A stretch of DNA of 6,737 nucleotides from Acidobacteriaceae bacterium (GTDB lineage: Bacteria; Acidobacteriota; Terriglobia; Terriglobales; Acidobacteriaceae), in assembly GCA_003156235.1 (NCBI GenBank), contig PMGP01000280.1:1-6737 (forward strand), in the 5' to 3' direction. Shown here one piece after another: positions 6,417 to 6,737 of the stretch (the first letter of the stretch is position 1; every line of letters begins with the position of its first letter). Position numbers and translations under genes: made by a program. A model generated the notes under the pieces. It made no database searches, was not told where the DNA came from, and was given only the letters and a program-made list of their open reading frames with translations.

Positions 6417-6531
6417 TAGGGCATTTTCATAGTTTTTGTGAGGCTGATTTTGTGGTTTCCCACCCATTTCACACAGAACGTGAAATGGATGGGGCACGGA
6501 GCTTCCTTACTCTATCGGTGAAAATGCTCTA
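6417..6531. repeat. MITE-like palindromic element between converging genes
   Basis: The terminal arms TAGGGCATTTTCAT (6417-6430) and GTGAAAATGCTCTA (6518-6531) are reverse complements at 12 of 14 positions. Both differences become G-U pairs in plus-strand RNA. Inside is a long hairpin: CCCACCCATTTCAC (6459-6472) with GTGAAATGGATGGG (6480-6493), 13 of 14 paired, loop ACAGAAC. The whole is 115 bp, non-coding and almost fills the spacer between the 3' ends of rlmI and the zinc-ribbon gene. The CCCACCC...GGATGGGGCAC form resembles dispersed palindromes I recall from Acidobacteria, unverified. It may be a non-autonomous mobile element or a bidirectional terminator. I see no clear target duplication. 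Confidence 0.55.
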
Positions 6532-6534
6532 ATC

Positions 6535-6737
6535 TCAGAGCACCGCTCCACATCCGGAGCAGAAGTGCGCGCCCTGCGGGTTGGTTTGCCGGCAACGTCC
6601 GCAGGCTGCCAGTGTGCCTGGCTGCGGCGCAGGCGGGACATTGATGGTTACATTCCACGGCTGGCCCCATCCCGGCATCGCGATTCCCAGAGTGGCCGCA
6701 ATCCCCGCCGCCTGAATGGCGTTGAACTCCCGCACCC
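6535..6737 (-). CDS. C-terminal part of a zinc-ribbon protein (5' end outside window)
   Basis: The last 67 codons or so of a gene entering from the right edge. The end reads ACGRCRQTNPQGAHFCSGCG followed by AVL and TGA. Its two CxxC pairs form a short C-terminal zinc ribbon of the kind appended to many larger bacterial proteins. Before it lies a Gly/Ala-rich hydrophobic stretch (AAGIAATLGIAMPGWGQ) and a Pro-rich linker (NVPPAPQPG). A GTG at 6735 could nominally start the frame, but it lies at the window edge and is more likely internal. Zinc-ribbon tails of this type occur on SPFH/YdjI-like and other proteins; the main domain is not visible, so no function is assigned. The stop is 4 bp from the palindromic element. 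Confidence 0.75.
   Translation of the reverse strand, partial: VREFNAIQAAGIAATLGIAMPGWGQPWNVTINVPPAPQPGTLAACGRCRQTNPQGAHFCSGCGAVL

Overview
The window looks like chromosomal DNA of a moderately GC-rich, diderm bacterium. The best guess is Acidobacteriota (Terriglobia/Acidobacteriaceae type). That rests on the overall gene style, a secreted PagL-like outer-membrane protein, a glycine/serine-rich lipoprotein, and a palindromic element ending in CCCACCC/GGGTGGGG-like arms that I associate from memory with that group. No taxonomic search was possible.

Layout: (1) Positions 1-1304, minus strand, hold the first 434 codons of a bifunctional (p)ppGpp synthetase/hydrolase (Rel/SpoT). It covers all of the HD hydrolase and synthetase domains and runs off the left edge. 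(2) Positions 1305-1618 are an AT-rich divergent spacer. It contains a -10 box placed so close to rel that the rel mRNA may be leaderless, a far-spaced inverted repeat bracketing a plus-strand promoter, a second TATAAT box, a leader hairpin, a short leader ORF and a run of ten G. (3) Positions 1619-3330 hold two exported proteins of unknown function in an overlapping pair: a signal-peptide protein, then a lipoprotein with eight further cysteines. (4) A strong hairpin (3341-3380) separates these from a PagL/acyloxyacyl-hydrolase-like outer-membrane beta-barrel (3431-4225). (5) A secreted dienelactone-hydrolase-type alpha/beta hydrolase on the minus strand (4207-4989) converges on the barrel gene and overlaps its 3' end. 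(6) An RlmI-type 23S rRNA m5C methyltransferase (5068-6369) diverges from the hydrolase. (7) A structured convergent spacer (6361-6534) holds a terminator-like hairpin and a MITE-like palindromic element. (8) The C-terminal end of a minus-strand zinc-ribbon protein runs off the right edge.

The two ends (rel, rlmI) are housekeeping genes at roughly 60% GC or more in the lines I counted. The lipoprotein and barrel genes sampled nearer 38-58%. This middle block (about 1400-4225) is an accessory envelope module: an exported protein, a surface lipoprotein and an outer-membrane lipid-A-deacylase-like barrel. The most striking feature is the G10 tract just before the first exported gene. Changing the tract to nine G would fuse a well-placed ATG with its own ribosome-binding site to the exported ORF. 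That is the signature expected of either a phase-variable switch or a homopolymer sequencing error.
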